Positions 27,650-36,215 of a stretch of DNA of 64,000 nt are shown here, in pieces (the stretch's first letter is position 1; each line of letters opens with the position of its first letter). The position numbers and the translations under genes are program-made. Where the stretch lies: contig NZ_BIXZ01000006.1 of the NCBI RefSeq assembly GCF_005406125.1, forward strand, positions 165,504 through 229,503. The letters run 5' to 3'. The notes under the pieces were generated by a model. That model worked only from the letters and a program-made list of their open reading frames with translations. It searched no databases and was not told the DNA's origin. Source of the DNA: Haloarcula mannanilytica (lineage in GTDB: Archaea; Halobacteriota; Halobacteria; Halobacteriales; Haloarculaceae).

Positions 27650-27697
27650 CGCTGCTACTGAGGCAGATTTTTTACCGACCCGGGTGGAAGCAGTGGT

Positions 27698-29032
27698 ATG
27701 ATTCGAAACCGAGCCACACTCACAGCCAGCCCCGAACACGAGGTGGCCCTCGACTGTATCGAGGCTGCTGTGGACGCAGCCGCACCAGATGTAGCCACTA
27801 GGTCAGCCATCAGCCGTGCCGGCGAGACGCTGACCATCGAGGAAACGACGTACGACCTCGGTAACTACAGCGATGTCGTCGTCGTCGGTGGCGGGAAAGC
27901 CGCGGGCGGCGTGACACGCGCGCTCGAATCCATTCTCAGCGACTCCCTCAGCGGTGGTCACATCATCGTTAAGCAGGCTGTCGACACCGAAACTGTCCGG
28001 AGTTCGGTCGGAGACCACCCGTTACCGTCCGACCGGAACGTCGAAGCAACAGCGGATATTCTCGAAACGGTCGAGGAAGCCGGTGAAGACACGCTTGTCC
28101 TGTTCGTCCTGACTGGCGGAGCCAGTGCGCTCCTGTCAGCCCCGGCCGGGGACCTGACCCTTGATGACCTCCAAACAACGACTGACAGGCTCCTCAGCGG
28201 GGGGGTTCCGATTGCGGAGATCAATGCCGTCCGCAAGCACCTCTCGGACCTGAAAGGCGGGCAGATAGCGCGGCGGGCGGCCCCCGCCACTGTCGCCGGA
28301 CTGCTTCTCAGTGACGTGGTCGGCAACGACCTCTCGACCATCGGCAGTGGACCGTCGGTTCCGGACGAGACCACCTACGCCGATGCACTGGATGTGTTCG
28401 ATAGATACGATCTCACCCCGCCGCCGGCCGTTCAGGAACACCTCGAAGCCGGGCGAGACGGAGAGATTCCGGAGACGCCGTTTCCCGACGACCCGGCCTT
28501 CGACCGGGTCACGAACTATCTCGTCGGAGATAACGCGACCGCACTCGATGCCGCCGCTGCCGTCGCACAGGACGCCGGGTACGAACCGCTCATGCTCACG
28601 TCTCGCCTGCGCGGAGAGGCCCGAGAAGTGGCGAAGCCGCTCGTCGCTATCGCCGAGGAGGCTACAGCTACGGGGACGCCGGTCGAGCCACCGGCTGTCC
28701 TTCTCGCCGGCGGCGAAACGACAGTGACCGTAACCGGAGACGGAGGACAGGGCGGCCCAAATCAGGAGTTCGTGCTCTCGGGCGCACTGGCCCACGACGG
28801 CGACGCGGTCATCGCTGCCGTTGACACTGACGGCGAAGACGGGAGTTCCGACGTGGCCGGTGCTATCGCCGACGGGACCGTCGTCGACGACCGGGAGCGC
28901 GCTCGTGAGGCGCTGCTGGCGAACGACGCCGGCTCGTATCTCTCAGACATCGGGGCGACGATTAAGACCGGACCGACCGGGACGAACGTCAACGACGTGG
29001 CTGTTATCGTTGTTCCCGACACGGACGAGTGA
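27698..29032 (+). CDS. Glycerate 2-kinase, MOFRL family
   Basis: 444 residues. The N-terminal DUF4147 domain has VVVGGGKAAGGVTRAL, VLTGGASALLSAP and ISDLKGGQ-like KHLSDLKGGQIAR. The C-terminal MOFRL domain has LLAGGETTVTVTGDGGQGGPNQEFV. It phosphorylates D-glycerate to 2-phosphoglycerate with ATP, feeding lower glycolysis. A TATA-like GATTTTTTA is 24-31 bases before the ATG, so this gene is probably transcribed on its own as well as with GH105. Glycerate may come from the unsaturated-uronate or tartronate-type branch. That source is not shown by sequence. Confidence 0.88.
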   Translation: MIRNRATLTASPEHEVALDCIEAAVDAAAPDVATRSAISRAGETLTIEETTYDLGNYSDVVVVGGGKAAGGVTRALESILSDSLSGGHIIVKQAVDTETVRSSVGDHPLPSDRNVEATADILETVEEAGEDTLVLFVLTGGASALLSAPAGDLTLDDLQTTTDRLLSGGVPIAEINAVRKHLSDLKGGQIARRAAPATVAGLLLSDVVGNDLSTIGSGPSVPDETTYADALDVFDRYDLTPPPAVQEHLEAGRDGEIPETPFPDDPAFDRVTNYLVGDNATALDAAAAVAQDAGYEPLMLTSRLRGEAREVAKPLVAIAEEATATGTPVEPPAVLLAGGETTVTVTGDGGQGGPNQEFVLSGALAHDGDAVIAAVDTDGEDGSSDVAGAIADGTVVDDRERAREALLANDAGSYLSDIGATIKTGPTGTNVNDVAVIVVPDTDE

Positions 29033-29106
29033 CGAGCGTTTTCGGTATCGAACGGCAATTCTGGAACGGTTATTTTCCGTCGTGTACGGGCGGCCTGTGG
29101 GTCACG

Positions 29107-29112
29107 TTTATG
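29107..29112 (+). promoter_or_regulatory. TATA box deciding the start of the LarA-like gene
   Basis: TTTATG centred about 27 bases before the ATG at 29137. This places the transcript start on the ATG itself and argues against the longer open frame that begins at 29029. Confidence 0.55.
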
Positions 29113-29136
29113 ACCAGACGGGCTGATAGAACACGT

Positions 29137-30486
29137 ATGGACGCAAGCGATCAACAAATCGCGGCCAGCGCGCTTTCAGTGCCGGAGGAGACAATCATCG
29201 AGGCCTGTGGTGACCCGCAACTCCCCGACCTCGGCGTCATCGAGCAGGTCTGGGAGACGGACCCGATAGCTCCCGAGGATATCGAGTTACACGCGGCTCG
29301 TGCGGTCGAGTCCCTCTCGTTTGCCAACGTGCCTGACGGGGGCGAAATCGCCCTGGGTGTCGGAAGCCGCGGTATCGCGAACCTCCCTACCATCGTCGCT
29401 AGCGTCGTCGACGCGGTCTCGGACGCCGGTTACAAGCCGTTCGTCTTCCCGGCGATGGGAAGCCACGGTGGAGCCACCGGTGAGGGCCAGCGAACGATGC
29501 TGAACGAACTCGGCGTGACCGAATCGGCTATCGGATGTGAGATCAGATCCACCATGGATGTCGTCGAAGTCGGACGGACACCAGACCGGGACGTGCCCGT
29601 CGTCGCCGACGATAACGCCGTCGCGGCCGACGCCATCATCCCGATCAACCGCATCAAGCCACACACGGACTTCGACGGTCCGGTCGAAAGCGGGCTCTCG
29701 AAGATGCTCGTCATCGGCATGGGCAAGCAACGCGGCGCACAGATTGCCCACAAGTGGGCTGTCGACTGGTCGTTCCGCCGGATGATCCCAGAGATTACCG
29801 GCCAGCTACTCGAAGAACTGCCCATCGTCGGGGGCGTCGCAATCGTTGAGGACCAGCACGACGAAACGACGCTGATCGAAGGCGTGCCCCCGAGTGGCTT
29901 CCTCGACCGCGAGAAAGAACTATTAGAAACTGCCTACGACCTGATGCCGAAGCTTCCCTTCGAGGAACTCGATCTCGTGGTGTTCGACCAGCAGGGGAAA
30001 GAGATCAGCGGCCAGGGACTGGACACGAACGTTATCGGCCGCCGGCCGTTCTCGATTAACGAGCCCGCTCCGGAGACACCGGAGATCAAGCGCATCTACA
30101 CGCGCGCGTTAACGGAGAAGACCCACGGGAACGCGATGGGCGTCGGCTCAGCGGACGTGATCCACGAGGACATCGTGGCGGAACTGGACGCACAAACGTC
30201 GCTCATCAACGCGCTCACGGCCAGCACGATCCGCGGGGTGAAACTACCGCCGGTGGTCGAGACCGACCGCGCCGGCATCGTCGCCGCGCTGTCGACAATC
30301 GGCGTCGTCGACACCGATACCGTTCGCGTGCTCCGTGCAGCCGACACGATGCACCTGCACCGGCTTTACGCGTCACCGGCCCTCGTCGAGGCCGCGCGCG
30401 AGCGCGACGACCTCCGTGTCGTCGAGGAACCGTCGCCGATCGAGTTTGACAACGGCCAGCTCAGCGCACCGTCACTTCGCGAGTAA
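29137..30486 (+). CDS. LarA-like (DUF2088) 2-hydroxyacid racemase/epimerase homologue
   Basis: 449 residues from 29137. The sequence matches the nickel-pincer lactate racemase superfamily in its N-terminal half: GSH (H110), RIKPH (H176), GLSK (K189) and IAH (H205), spaced like H108, H174, K184 and H200 of Lactobacillus LarA. This correspondence was made by eye. The superfamily includes racemases and epimerases for lactate, malate and sugar acids. In this locus an aldonate or 2-hydroxyacid epimerase role is plausible. No LarB/LarC/LarE cofactor genes are in the window, so they would have to be elsewhere if the cofactor is used. It follows the glycerate kinase on the same strand. Confidence 0.72.
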   Translation: MDASDQQIAASALSVPEETIIEACGDPQLPDLGVIEQVWETDPIAPEDIELHAARAVESLSFANVPDGGEIALGVGSRGIANLPTIVASVVDAVSDAGYKPFVFPAMGSHGGATGEGQRTMLNELGVTESAIGCEIRSTMDVVEVGRTPDRDVPVVADDNAVAADAIIPINRIKPHTDFDGPVESGLSKMLVIGMGKQRGAQIAHKWAVDWSFRRMIPEITGQLLEELPIVGGVAIVEDQHDETTLIEGVPPSGFLDREKELLETAYDLMPKLPFEELDLVVFDQQGKEISGQGLDTNVIGRRPFSINEPAPETPEIKRIYTRALTEKTHGNAMGVGSADVIHEDIVAELDAQTSLINALTASTIRGVKLPPVVETDRAGIVAALSTIGVVDTDTVRVLRAADTMHLHRLYASPALVEAARERDDLRVVEEPSPIEFDNGQLSAPSLRE

Positions 30487-30552
30487 CCAGTTCCCTGACT
30501 TGTGCAGTGCTGCGTCGCTTTCGCCGTCGATCACGGCAGGGACACTCAAAGA

Positions 30553-30675
30553 TTTATAAGGTCCGCTACTGATGTGTTAGCTACGGAGACCGCCAGCTGC
30601 TGGTAGCGGGCTGTCTCGTCAGCGCCGTACACGGCGCGCGAGCCACGTCTGTGCCCAGCCACGGCACCACCACAC
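30553..30675 (+). promoter_or_regulatory. Promoter and structured leader of the Gfo/Idh/MocA gene
   Basis: TTTATA at 30553-30558 predicts a start near 30582, leaving a leader of about 95 bases, unusual beside the leaderless neighbours. Two inverted repeats lie in it: CCAGC-T-GCTGG (30593-30603) and GCGCCG-TACA-CGGCGC (30622-30637). These may be operators or leader hairpins. No known riboswitch was recognised. Confidence 0.4.
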
Positions 30676-31773
30676 ATGACATATAGAGCAGGCATAATCG
30701 GAACGGGCGGTATCGCGGGAATGGGTATCCTCGGCATGCACGACGAGGACGAGATCGGTACAGAGAAGATTGAAGCGAGCCACGCCGGCGGGTACGCGAG
30801 TACCTCGGAAATCGAACTCGTCGCCGTCGCTGATGTCGACGAAGAGAAACTGGCGACGTTCGGTGACGCGTGGGATATCCCGGCGGATCATCAGTACGTT
30901 GGTCACGACGCGATGCTCGAAGCCGAAGACCTCGACGTGGTCTCGGTCTGTACGCCGTCGTTTCTCCACCACGAACATACGGTAGACGCCGCGCAGTCGG
31001 CGGCCGACCCGGATATCATCTGGTGTGAGAAGCCCATCGCCTCGCAGGTCAACGCCGCCGAGGAGATGATCGACGTGTGCGAGGCGACGGACACCGAACT
31101 CGTCGTCAACCACTCGTTTCGCTTTACCGACAAACTCCAGCGCCTGCACGATCTCATCAACGAGCGAAACCTCCTCGGCGAGGTCAAGTCGGTGAGCACC
31201 CAATACCGGATGGAACTGATGCGAAACTCCACGCACGTCCTGGACACGCTCGTCTATCTCCTCGATACCAGAGCCTCGGAGGTCAGCGGGTACATCACGG
31301 GTGAAAACGAAGCCGTCGATTCGCTGGATGCGGCCCAGGAGGTCGTCGACGCCGGTGGCGGTGGGCACGTGGTGATGGACGACGAGTCCTTCGTGACTGT
31401 CGATTGTACCATCCCGCGGGACATGTCCTCGATGACGCTGAACTTCATCGGCACCGAAGGGAAGCTGTACATGAACAACGACGACGGCGAGTGGCGTTAC
31501 TGGTCGCTTGAAGACGGCGAGCACACCGAGGAACCGCTGCCCGGAATCGAGGGCGCGTGGACCTGGGAAGACGATTACCAGCGGTCGTTCGCAAATGCGG
31601 CGACTCACGTTCAGGACCTGCTCAACGGCGAGTCCGAGAACTACTCGCCCGGCACCGAAGCCGTCAGGTCCCTCGAAATCATCGTCGGGTTCTACCTCTC
31701 ACACTACACCGGGTCGTCGGTGGACATCCCGCTGGCCCAGCCGCTTCGGGACATCTCCATCACGTCCTGGTAA
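30676..31773 (+). CDS. Gfo/Idh/MocA family NAD(P)-dependent oxidoreductase
   Basis: 365 residues. Rossmann motif IIGTGGIAGMG at the start, VSVCTPSFLHHEHT, and WCEKPIASQVNAAEEM, the E-K-P motif with the conserved Lys. The C-terminal alpha/beta domain is of the GFO_IDH_MocA_C type, with KLYMNNDDGEWRYWSLE in its sheet. Substrates are sugars, sugar acids or inositols. Beside GH105 and a sugar transporter it probably oxidises or reduces a released monosaccharide. Divergence toward the AKR gene is tail to tail. Confidence 0.88.
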   Translation: MTYRAGIIGTGGIAGMGILGMHDEDEIGTEKIEASHAGGYASTSEIELVAVADVDEEKLATFGDAWDIPADHQYVGHDAMLEAEDLDVVSVCTPSFLHHEHTVDAAQSAADPDIIWCEKPIASQVNAAEEMIDVCEATDTELVVNHSFRFTDKLQRLHDLINERNLLGEVKSVSTQYRMELMRNSTHVLDTLVYLLDTRASEVSGYITGENEAVDSLDAAQEVVDAGGGGHVVMDDESFVTVDCTIPRDMSSMTLNFIGTEGKLYMNNDDGEWRYWSLEDGEHTEEPLPGIEGAWTWEDDYQRSFANAATHVQDLLNGESENYSPGTEAVRSLEIIVGFYLSHYTGSSVDIPLAQPLRDISITSW

Positions 31774-31993
31774 GCAACTGTTTGCAGCAGTATCCACGTC
31801 GCTGATCCGATTCTCCCTTGACCGATGATACAGCTACTTTCTGCTACTCAGTAGCGTTCGAAAACGATCTGCGGGGTTCCTGCTTGCTGACTACACTACT
31901 GAAAGTCGTCTCATAGTGATTCTTGTAGCGATTTACCGGTACGCGCCGACCCCCGGGGCAGCGCTATCCGGAAATAATCTACACTAATTACTA

Positions 31994-32803
31994 TCAGTCG
32001 TCGAGCCACGGCGCGCCGTCGCGTTCGACGTACCGCTCGGTCCGCTCGATGGTCTCGATTCGCTCGATGTCTTCATCGTCGAGTTCGAGGTCCAGTGCGC
32101 CGAGGTTATCCCGAATGTGGGCCTCGCTCGTCGCCTTCGGCACGGCGCGGACGTTCTCACGCGAGAGCAGCCACGCGAGACTGATCTGTGGCGCGCTCAC
32201 GTCGTGTTTCTCGGCGATGGCCTCCACCTCCGGAATATCGAAGACATCACCGCGGGCCAGCGGCGAGTAAGCGACGTGGTAGTAATCGTGTTCCTGTGCG
32301 TGTTCGACGAGTTCGTCCTGCTGTAACAGCGGGTGGGTCTCCACCTGGTGGGCGAACAGCGGCGATTCGAGGGTGTCAATCGCTTCGTCGAGAAGTTCCG
32401 TACTGAAGTTACAGACGCCAACGTAATCAATCAGCCCGCGATCGACGAGTTCGTCGAACGCCGGCAGCGTCTCGGCGGCGTCGTAGTTCCCGACCGGCCA
32501 GTGGACGTACAGCAGGTCGAGTGAATCGAGACCCAGTCGGTCGAGAGTGACCTCCAGTCCCTCGATGACTTCGTCGTAAGCCAGCCCGAACTTCTCCGCG
32601 TGGACCTTCGAGGCGACGAACACGTCTTCCCGCGGGACATCGGCGCTGGCGATCCCCTCGCCGACGGCCTCCTCGTTGCCGTAGTACTGTGCCGTATCGA
32701 TGTGCTGGTAGCCCATCTCCAGGGCTGTCCGAACGCTCTCTGCGCAGACATCCGGGTCGGTGTTTTGCCACGTTCCGAGACCAAGGGCTGGTAGTTCGCT
32801 CAT
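31994..32803 (-). CDS. Aldo-keto reductase
   Basis: 269 residues from the ATG at 32803. The frame is open 27 bases further, but an AGAAATATG box 25-33 bases upstream of 32803 points to leaderless transcription from there. The AKR tetrad is complete: D36 and Y41 (HIDTAQYYGN), K66 (VASKVH) and H101 (LLYVHWPVG). Cofactor segment near the C-terminus: RAVPKATSEAHIRDN, like the IPKS motif for NADP. Typical substrates are aldehydes, keto-sugars or 2,5-diketogluconate-type acids. It lies 154 bases beyond the small protein that ends the transporter operon, same strand, with its own promoter. Confidence 0.88.
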   Translation of the reverse strand: MSELPALGLGTWQNTDPDVCAESVRTALEMGYQHIDTAQYYGNEEAVGEGIASADVPREDVFVASKVHAEKFGLAYDEVIEGLEVTLDRLGLDSLDLLYVHWPVGNYDAAETLPAFDELVDRGLIDYVGVCNFSTELLDEAIDTLESPLFAHQVETHPLLQQDELVEHAQEHDYYHVAYSPLARGDVFDIPEVEAIAEKHDVSAPQISLAWLLSRENVRAVPKATSEAHIRDNLGALDLELDDEDIERIETIERTERYVERDGAPWLDD

Positions 32804-32956
32804 ATACGAGAGGATACCAGCAACGCACATATTTCTTGTGATTACCCCTGATACGTCGGCCAGAGACGATGCTGCCGTCGGGCAGTGAAAAACGGATACT
32901 GGTTTGAAACGAGCGAGAGCGACACCTGTGACAGCGGTGTCCGATGCTCCCGAAGG

Positions 32957-33121
32957 CTACACCAGCTGCCGTCGCTCGGACCGCCGCTCTCTGAGCCAGC
33001 TGATAAGCTGCGGCAGGAACCGGTGTCGGATATCGAAGTACAGCGACACCGCGCCGTATATCCAGAGGGCGAACAGGAGCGTCATCGCAACGATGTAGGC
33101 GATGCCGGCAGTCGTCGGCAT
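32957..33121 (-). CDS. Small membrane protein after the sugar-ABC ATPase (54 aa)
   Basis: The frame MPTTAGIAYIVAMTLLFAL starts at the ATG at 33121-33119, one base after the ATPase stop codon. One membrane segment (about residues 7-30: AYIVAMTLLFALWIYGAVSL) is followed by a basic cytoplasmic tail rich in Arg (LISWLRERRSERRQL). The frame is open further upstream only by running against the ATPase gene. The tight coupling and a sensible topology (positive inside tail) argue that it is real. It may be an accessory subunit of the transporter. No family is recognised. Confidence 0.65.
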   Translation of the reverse strand: MPTTAGIAYIVAMTLLFALWIYGAVSLYFDIRHRFLPQLISWLRERRSERRQLV

Positions 33122-33122
33122 C

Positions 33123-34274
33123 TCAGGCTTCCCCCTCGACAGCCACTTCCTCGACAACTGCGGTGGCGTCGACGAGACTGTGCGTGATCGCGTCACCTGT
33201 TCTCCCGTCGAAGACGTGTACGTCGTCACGCGAGAACACGACCTCGATTGCGTCCCCTTCGCTGATGTCCTTGTCGGGATCGACACTCATGAGCAGTTCC
33301 GTGGTTTCGCCGTCAGTCTCGGAGAGCAGATAGGCATAAGTCTGGTCGCCGACCGGCTCCAGCACGTCCACGGTCACCGTGACGGGACGGCTCGGATGGG
33401 CGATGTCTTCGGCATCGGCCGCGAGATAGATGTCCTCCGGCCGGATTCCGACCGTGACCGGATCATCCTGCTGGAGCGGCGTGTTGGTCGTATCGAACTC
33501 GACACTGAAATCGCTGACATCGAGGTCGTCACCGTCGACCTGTCCGTTGAAGAGATTCATCGACGGACTGCCGATGAACTGTGCGACGAAGGTGTTCACC
33601 GGCCGGTTGTAACACTCAAGGGGCGGCGAACACTGCTGGAGTTCCCCGTCGTTGATGATCGCGATGCGGTCTGACATCGTCATCGCCTCCTCCTGGTCAT
33701 GGGTGACATACACCGAGGTGATGCCCAGTTCCTTCTGGAGGCGCTGGATCTCCGTGCGCATCGCCACTCGTAGCTTGGCGTCTAAGTTCGCCAGCGGCTC
33801 GTCCATCAGGAACACGTCCGGTTCCCGCACAATCGCGCGGGCGATGCCGACACGCTGTTGCTGGCCACCGGAGAGTTCGTCGGGGCTGCGGTCGAGCATC
33901 CCCTCCAGTTGGACGATTTCGACGGCCTCCTCGACCCGCCGGTCGATCTCTTCCTGATCGAAGTCCCGGAGCCGCAGGCCGAAGCTGATGTTTTCATACA
34001 CCGTCATGTGCGGGAACAGCGCGATGTTCTGGAACACCATCGCGATGTTCCGGTCCTTCGGTGGCTTATTTGTTACGTCCCTGCCGGCGATTTCTATCGT
34101 GCCACTCGTCGGTGTCGTCAGGCCGGAAATCGTCTCCAGGGTGGTGGATTTACCACAGCCGGATGGCCCGACCAGCGTGACGAACTCCCCGTCCTCGATG
34201 GTCAGGTTCATGCCTTCGACAGCGACGACATCTTCGTACTCTTTGCGAACGTCAGTGAGGTTGACTTCTCCCAT
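33123..34274 (-). CDS. Sugar ABC transporter ATP-binding protein (CUT1, MsmK/UgpC-like)
   Basis: 383 residues. Walker A GPSGCGKST (about 37-45), Q-loop VFQNIALFPHMTV, signature LSGGQQQRVGIARA, Walker B VFLMDEPLANLDA, H-loop YVTHDQEEAM. The C-terminal TOBE/OB domain (from about 245) has VTVGIRPEDIYLA. This is the MalK/UgpC type that energises CUT1 importers. Encoded four bases after the downstream-membrane permease and followed one base later by the 54-residue membrane protein. Confidence 0.93.
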   Translation of the reverse strand: MGEVNLTDVRKEYEDVVAVEGMNLTIEDGEFVTLVGPSGCGKSTTLETISGLTTPTSGTIEIAGRDVTNKPPKDRNIAMVFQNIALFPHMTVYENISFGLRLRDFDQEEIDRRVEEAVEIVQLEGMLDRSPDELSGGQQQRVGIARAIVREPDVFLMDEPLANLDAKLRVAMRTEIQRLQKELGITSVYVTHDQEEAMTMSDRIAIINDGELQQCSPPLECYNRPVNTFVAQFIGSPSMNLFNGQVDGDDLDVSDFSVEFDTTNTPLQQDDPVTVGIRPEDIYLAADAEDIAHPSRPVTVTVDVLEPVGDQTYAYLLSETDGETTELLMSVDPDKDISEGDAIEVVFSRDDVHVFDGRTGDAITHSLVDATAVVEEVAVEGEA

Positions 34275-34278
34275 TGTA

Positions 34279-35190
34279 TTACTCCTTGAGGCCGCCCGCG
34301 GTCAGGCCGCGGACAATGTGTTCTTGTGCGATGATGACGAGCACTGCGATGGGAATAATCCCGATGAGGCTCGCGGCTGCCATCATGTTGTACATCTGTG
34401 TGTGTTGCTGCTGGAAGTTCAGAATCCCGTACACCAGGACGGCCCAGTTCTCCGGCGAGCCGTCGGTCATGATGAACGAGAAGAAGAACTCCCGATAGAC
34501 GCCGATGAACACGATAATCGCGGCGGTCACGACGCCGGGGGCCGACAGCGGCATGATGACCCGGAACAGTGCGCCGAGTCGAGTCGTACCCTCGACCCTA
34601 GCGGCGTCTTCCAGCCCGTCGGGAATCTGGCTGTAGAACGTCGTCAGGATGAATATCGTGATCGGTAAGCTAAGCATCGTGAACGGGAACACCATCCCCC
34701 AGGGCGTGTTGTAGAGGTCCGGCGTCGGCGTCCCGAGGATGCTCAGCGACCCGGTGAGTAGCTCGAACAGCGGGATCAGGAAGGCGATGCCCGGGAAGTA
34801 CGAGATGATCAGCAGCAACACTAGGAGCGGCCCCTTCCCGGGGAAATCGACCCGGCCAAACGCATAGCCCGCGAGGCTCCCCAGCGTGATACAGACGATG
34901 ACCGTGATCGTCGCAATGAGGATGCTGTTGAAGATGTAGTGATGCAGCGGGTACTCCTGAACGACGGTCGCGAACACGCCGATGTTGAAGTTCTCGGGCA
35001 CGACGCCCATCTGATAGAGCTGATTATCCGGCGTCACCGCCAAGACCAGTAGCCAGTAGAACGGGAACAGCGTGATCATGATGAACGAGACTAACCCGAC
35101 CCAAAAGCCCAGCCGGTAGACATCGGCCGAGTTCTGGATCGTGTACTGGACGATACGGCCGGTCAGGCCGCTGTATTCCTGTTCACTCAT
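34279..35190 (-). CDS. Sugar ABC transporter permease (MalG/UgpE-like)
   Basis: 303 residues, six membrane segments, with the EAA loop DGLEDAARVEGTTRLGALFRV around residues 190-210, typical of CUT1 permeases of the MalG type. Its start overlaps the end of the partner permease by four bases, and the ATPase follows four bases after its stop. Confidence 0.92.
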   Translation of the reverse strand: MSEQEYSGLTGRIVQYTIQNSADVYRLGFWVGLVSFIMITLFPFYWLLVLAVTPDNQLYQMGVVPENFNIGVFATVVQEYPLHHYIFNSILIATITVIVCITLGSLAGYAFGRVDFPGKGPLLVLLLIISYFPGIAFLIPLFELLTGSLSILGTPTPDLYNTPWGMVFPFTMLSLPITIFILTTFYSQIPDGLEDAARVEGTTRLGALFRVIMPLSAPGVVTAAIIVFIGVYREFFFSFIMTDGSPENWAVLVYGILNFQQQHTQMYNMMAAASLIGIIPIAVLVIIAQEHIVRGLTAGGLKE

Positions 35191-36140
35191 GACGCATCAG
35201 CCTCCCGGAATCGAACGATGTATACCATGATTATCACGGCGATGACGACCGCGGTGATGAAGGCGATAGCCGACGCAGTCGCCCAGCGCTGTTGCCGGAA
35301 GGTCTGGACGACCAGACAGGTTAGCGTCGGCACCGTACTACAGCCCGCTGACGCCTCCACGATACCGTAGATCTTCATCGAACTGATCGTGTAGAAGATC
35401 ATGCCGATGAACAGCACCGGCTTGATCTGCGGGAGGGTGATCATGCGGAACTGCTGCCACTTCGTCGCGCCCGCGACCTCGGCCACGTCGTAGAGGTTGC
35501 GGTCGATGCTCGCGATCCCGGCCATGATGATGAGCGCGATGAAGGGGATCTTCCGCCAGATATCGATGAGAATGACGATGATGGTGGAGTCCTGGCTGTT
35601 TATCAGCGGGTTGTCGCTGAACACGCCCAGATTCGCCAGCGGCTCGACGAACGGGCTCAGCGACGGCTGGAACAGCAGGAAGAACATCATTCCCTGGATG
35701 ACGATCGGGATCGACCACGGGAGGATGACGATAGTGCGTGCGTACCGTCGCCCTTTGAACTCCTTGTTGAGGATGATCGCCATGCCAAGTCCCATCACAG
35801 TCCCGATGGCAACGCTCACGACCGTGATGAGCAGCGTAACGATCAGTGCGCTGGAAAACGGTGCTTGCAGGTCAAAGAACGGCGACGACAGGATCGCGTT
35901 GGCGTCGCCGCTGAGTATCTGGACGTAGTTTTCCAGGCCGACGAACTCACCGATCGGGTGCGTTCCGGTCAGGTCGTCGTCCTGTAGCGAGAAGTACAAC
36001 GTCTTGACCAGCGGATAGAACGCCAGGACTGACAGGACGAGGAAGACGGGCGACACGAGCAGGAACCCGTATTTGGCCTCGTCCAACTGCTCGATCCTGA
36101 GAAAGATCGGTGATACTGCTTGCTGGACTTTTTGTTTCAT
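35187..36140 (-). CDS. Sugar ABC transporter permease (MalF/UgpA-like)
   Basis: 317 residues with six membrane segments after an N-terminal amphipathic stretch. The EAA loop is NLYDVAEVAGATKWQQFRMI near residue 225. It pairs with the MalG-type permease as a heterodimer. It lies 75 bases after the binding-protein gene and overlaps the next permease by four bases (ATGA). Confidence 0.92.
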   Translation of the reverse strand: MKQKVQQAVSPIFLRIEQLDEAKYGFLLVSPVFLVLSVLAFYPLVKTLYFSLQDDDLTGTHPIGEFVGLENYVQILSGDANAILSSPFFDLQAPFSSALIVTLLITVVSVAIGTVMGLGMAIILNKEFKGRRYARTIVILPWSIPIVIQGMMFFLLFQPSLSPFVEPLANLGVFSDNPLINSQDSTIIVILIDIWRKIPFIALIIMAGIASIDRNLYDVAEVAGATKWQQFRMITLPQIKPVLFIGMIFYTISSMKIYGIVEASAGCSTVPTLTCLVVQTFRQQRWATASAIAFITAVVIAVIIMVYIVRFREADAS

Positions 36141-36215
36141 AGTGTTCGTATTAGCACAGCCCGTAGCCCGGGGACTTGTAGATTACTACGCGCGGTGTCG
36201 AAGGTCGGGGCACGC

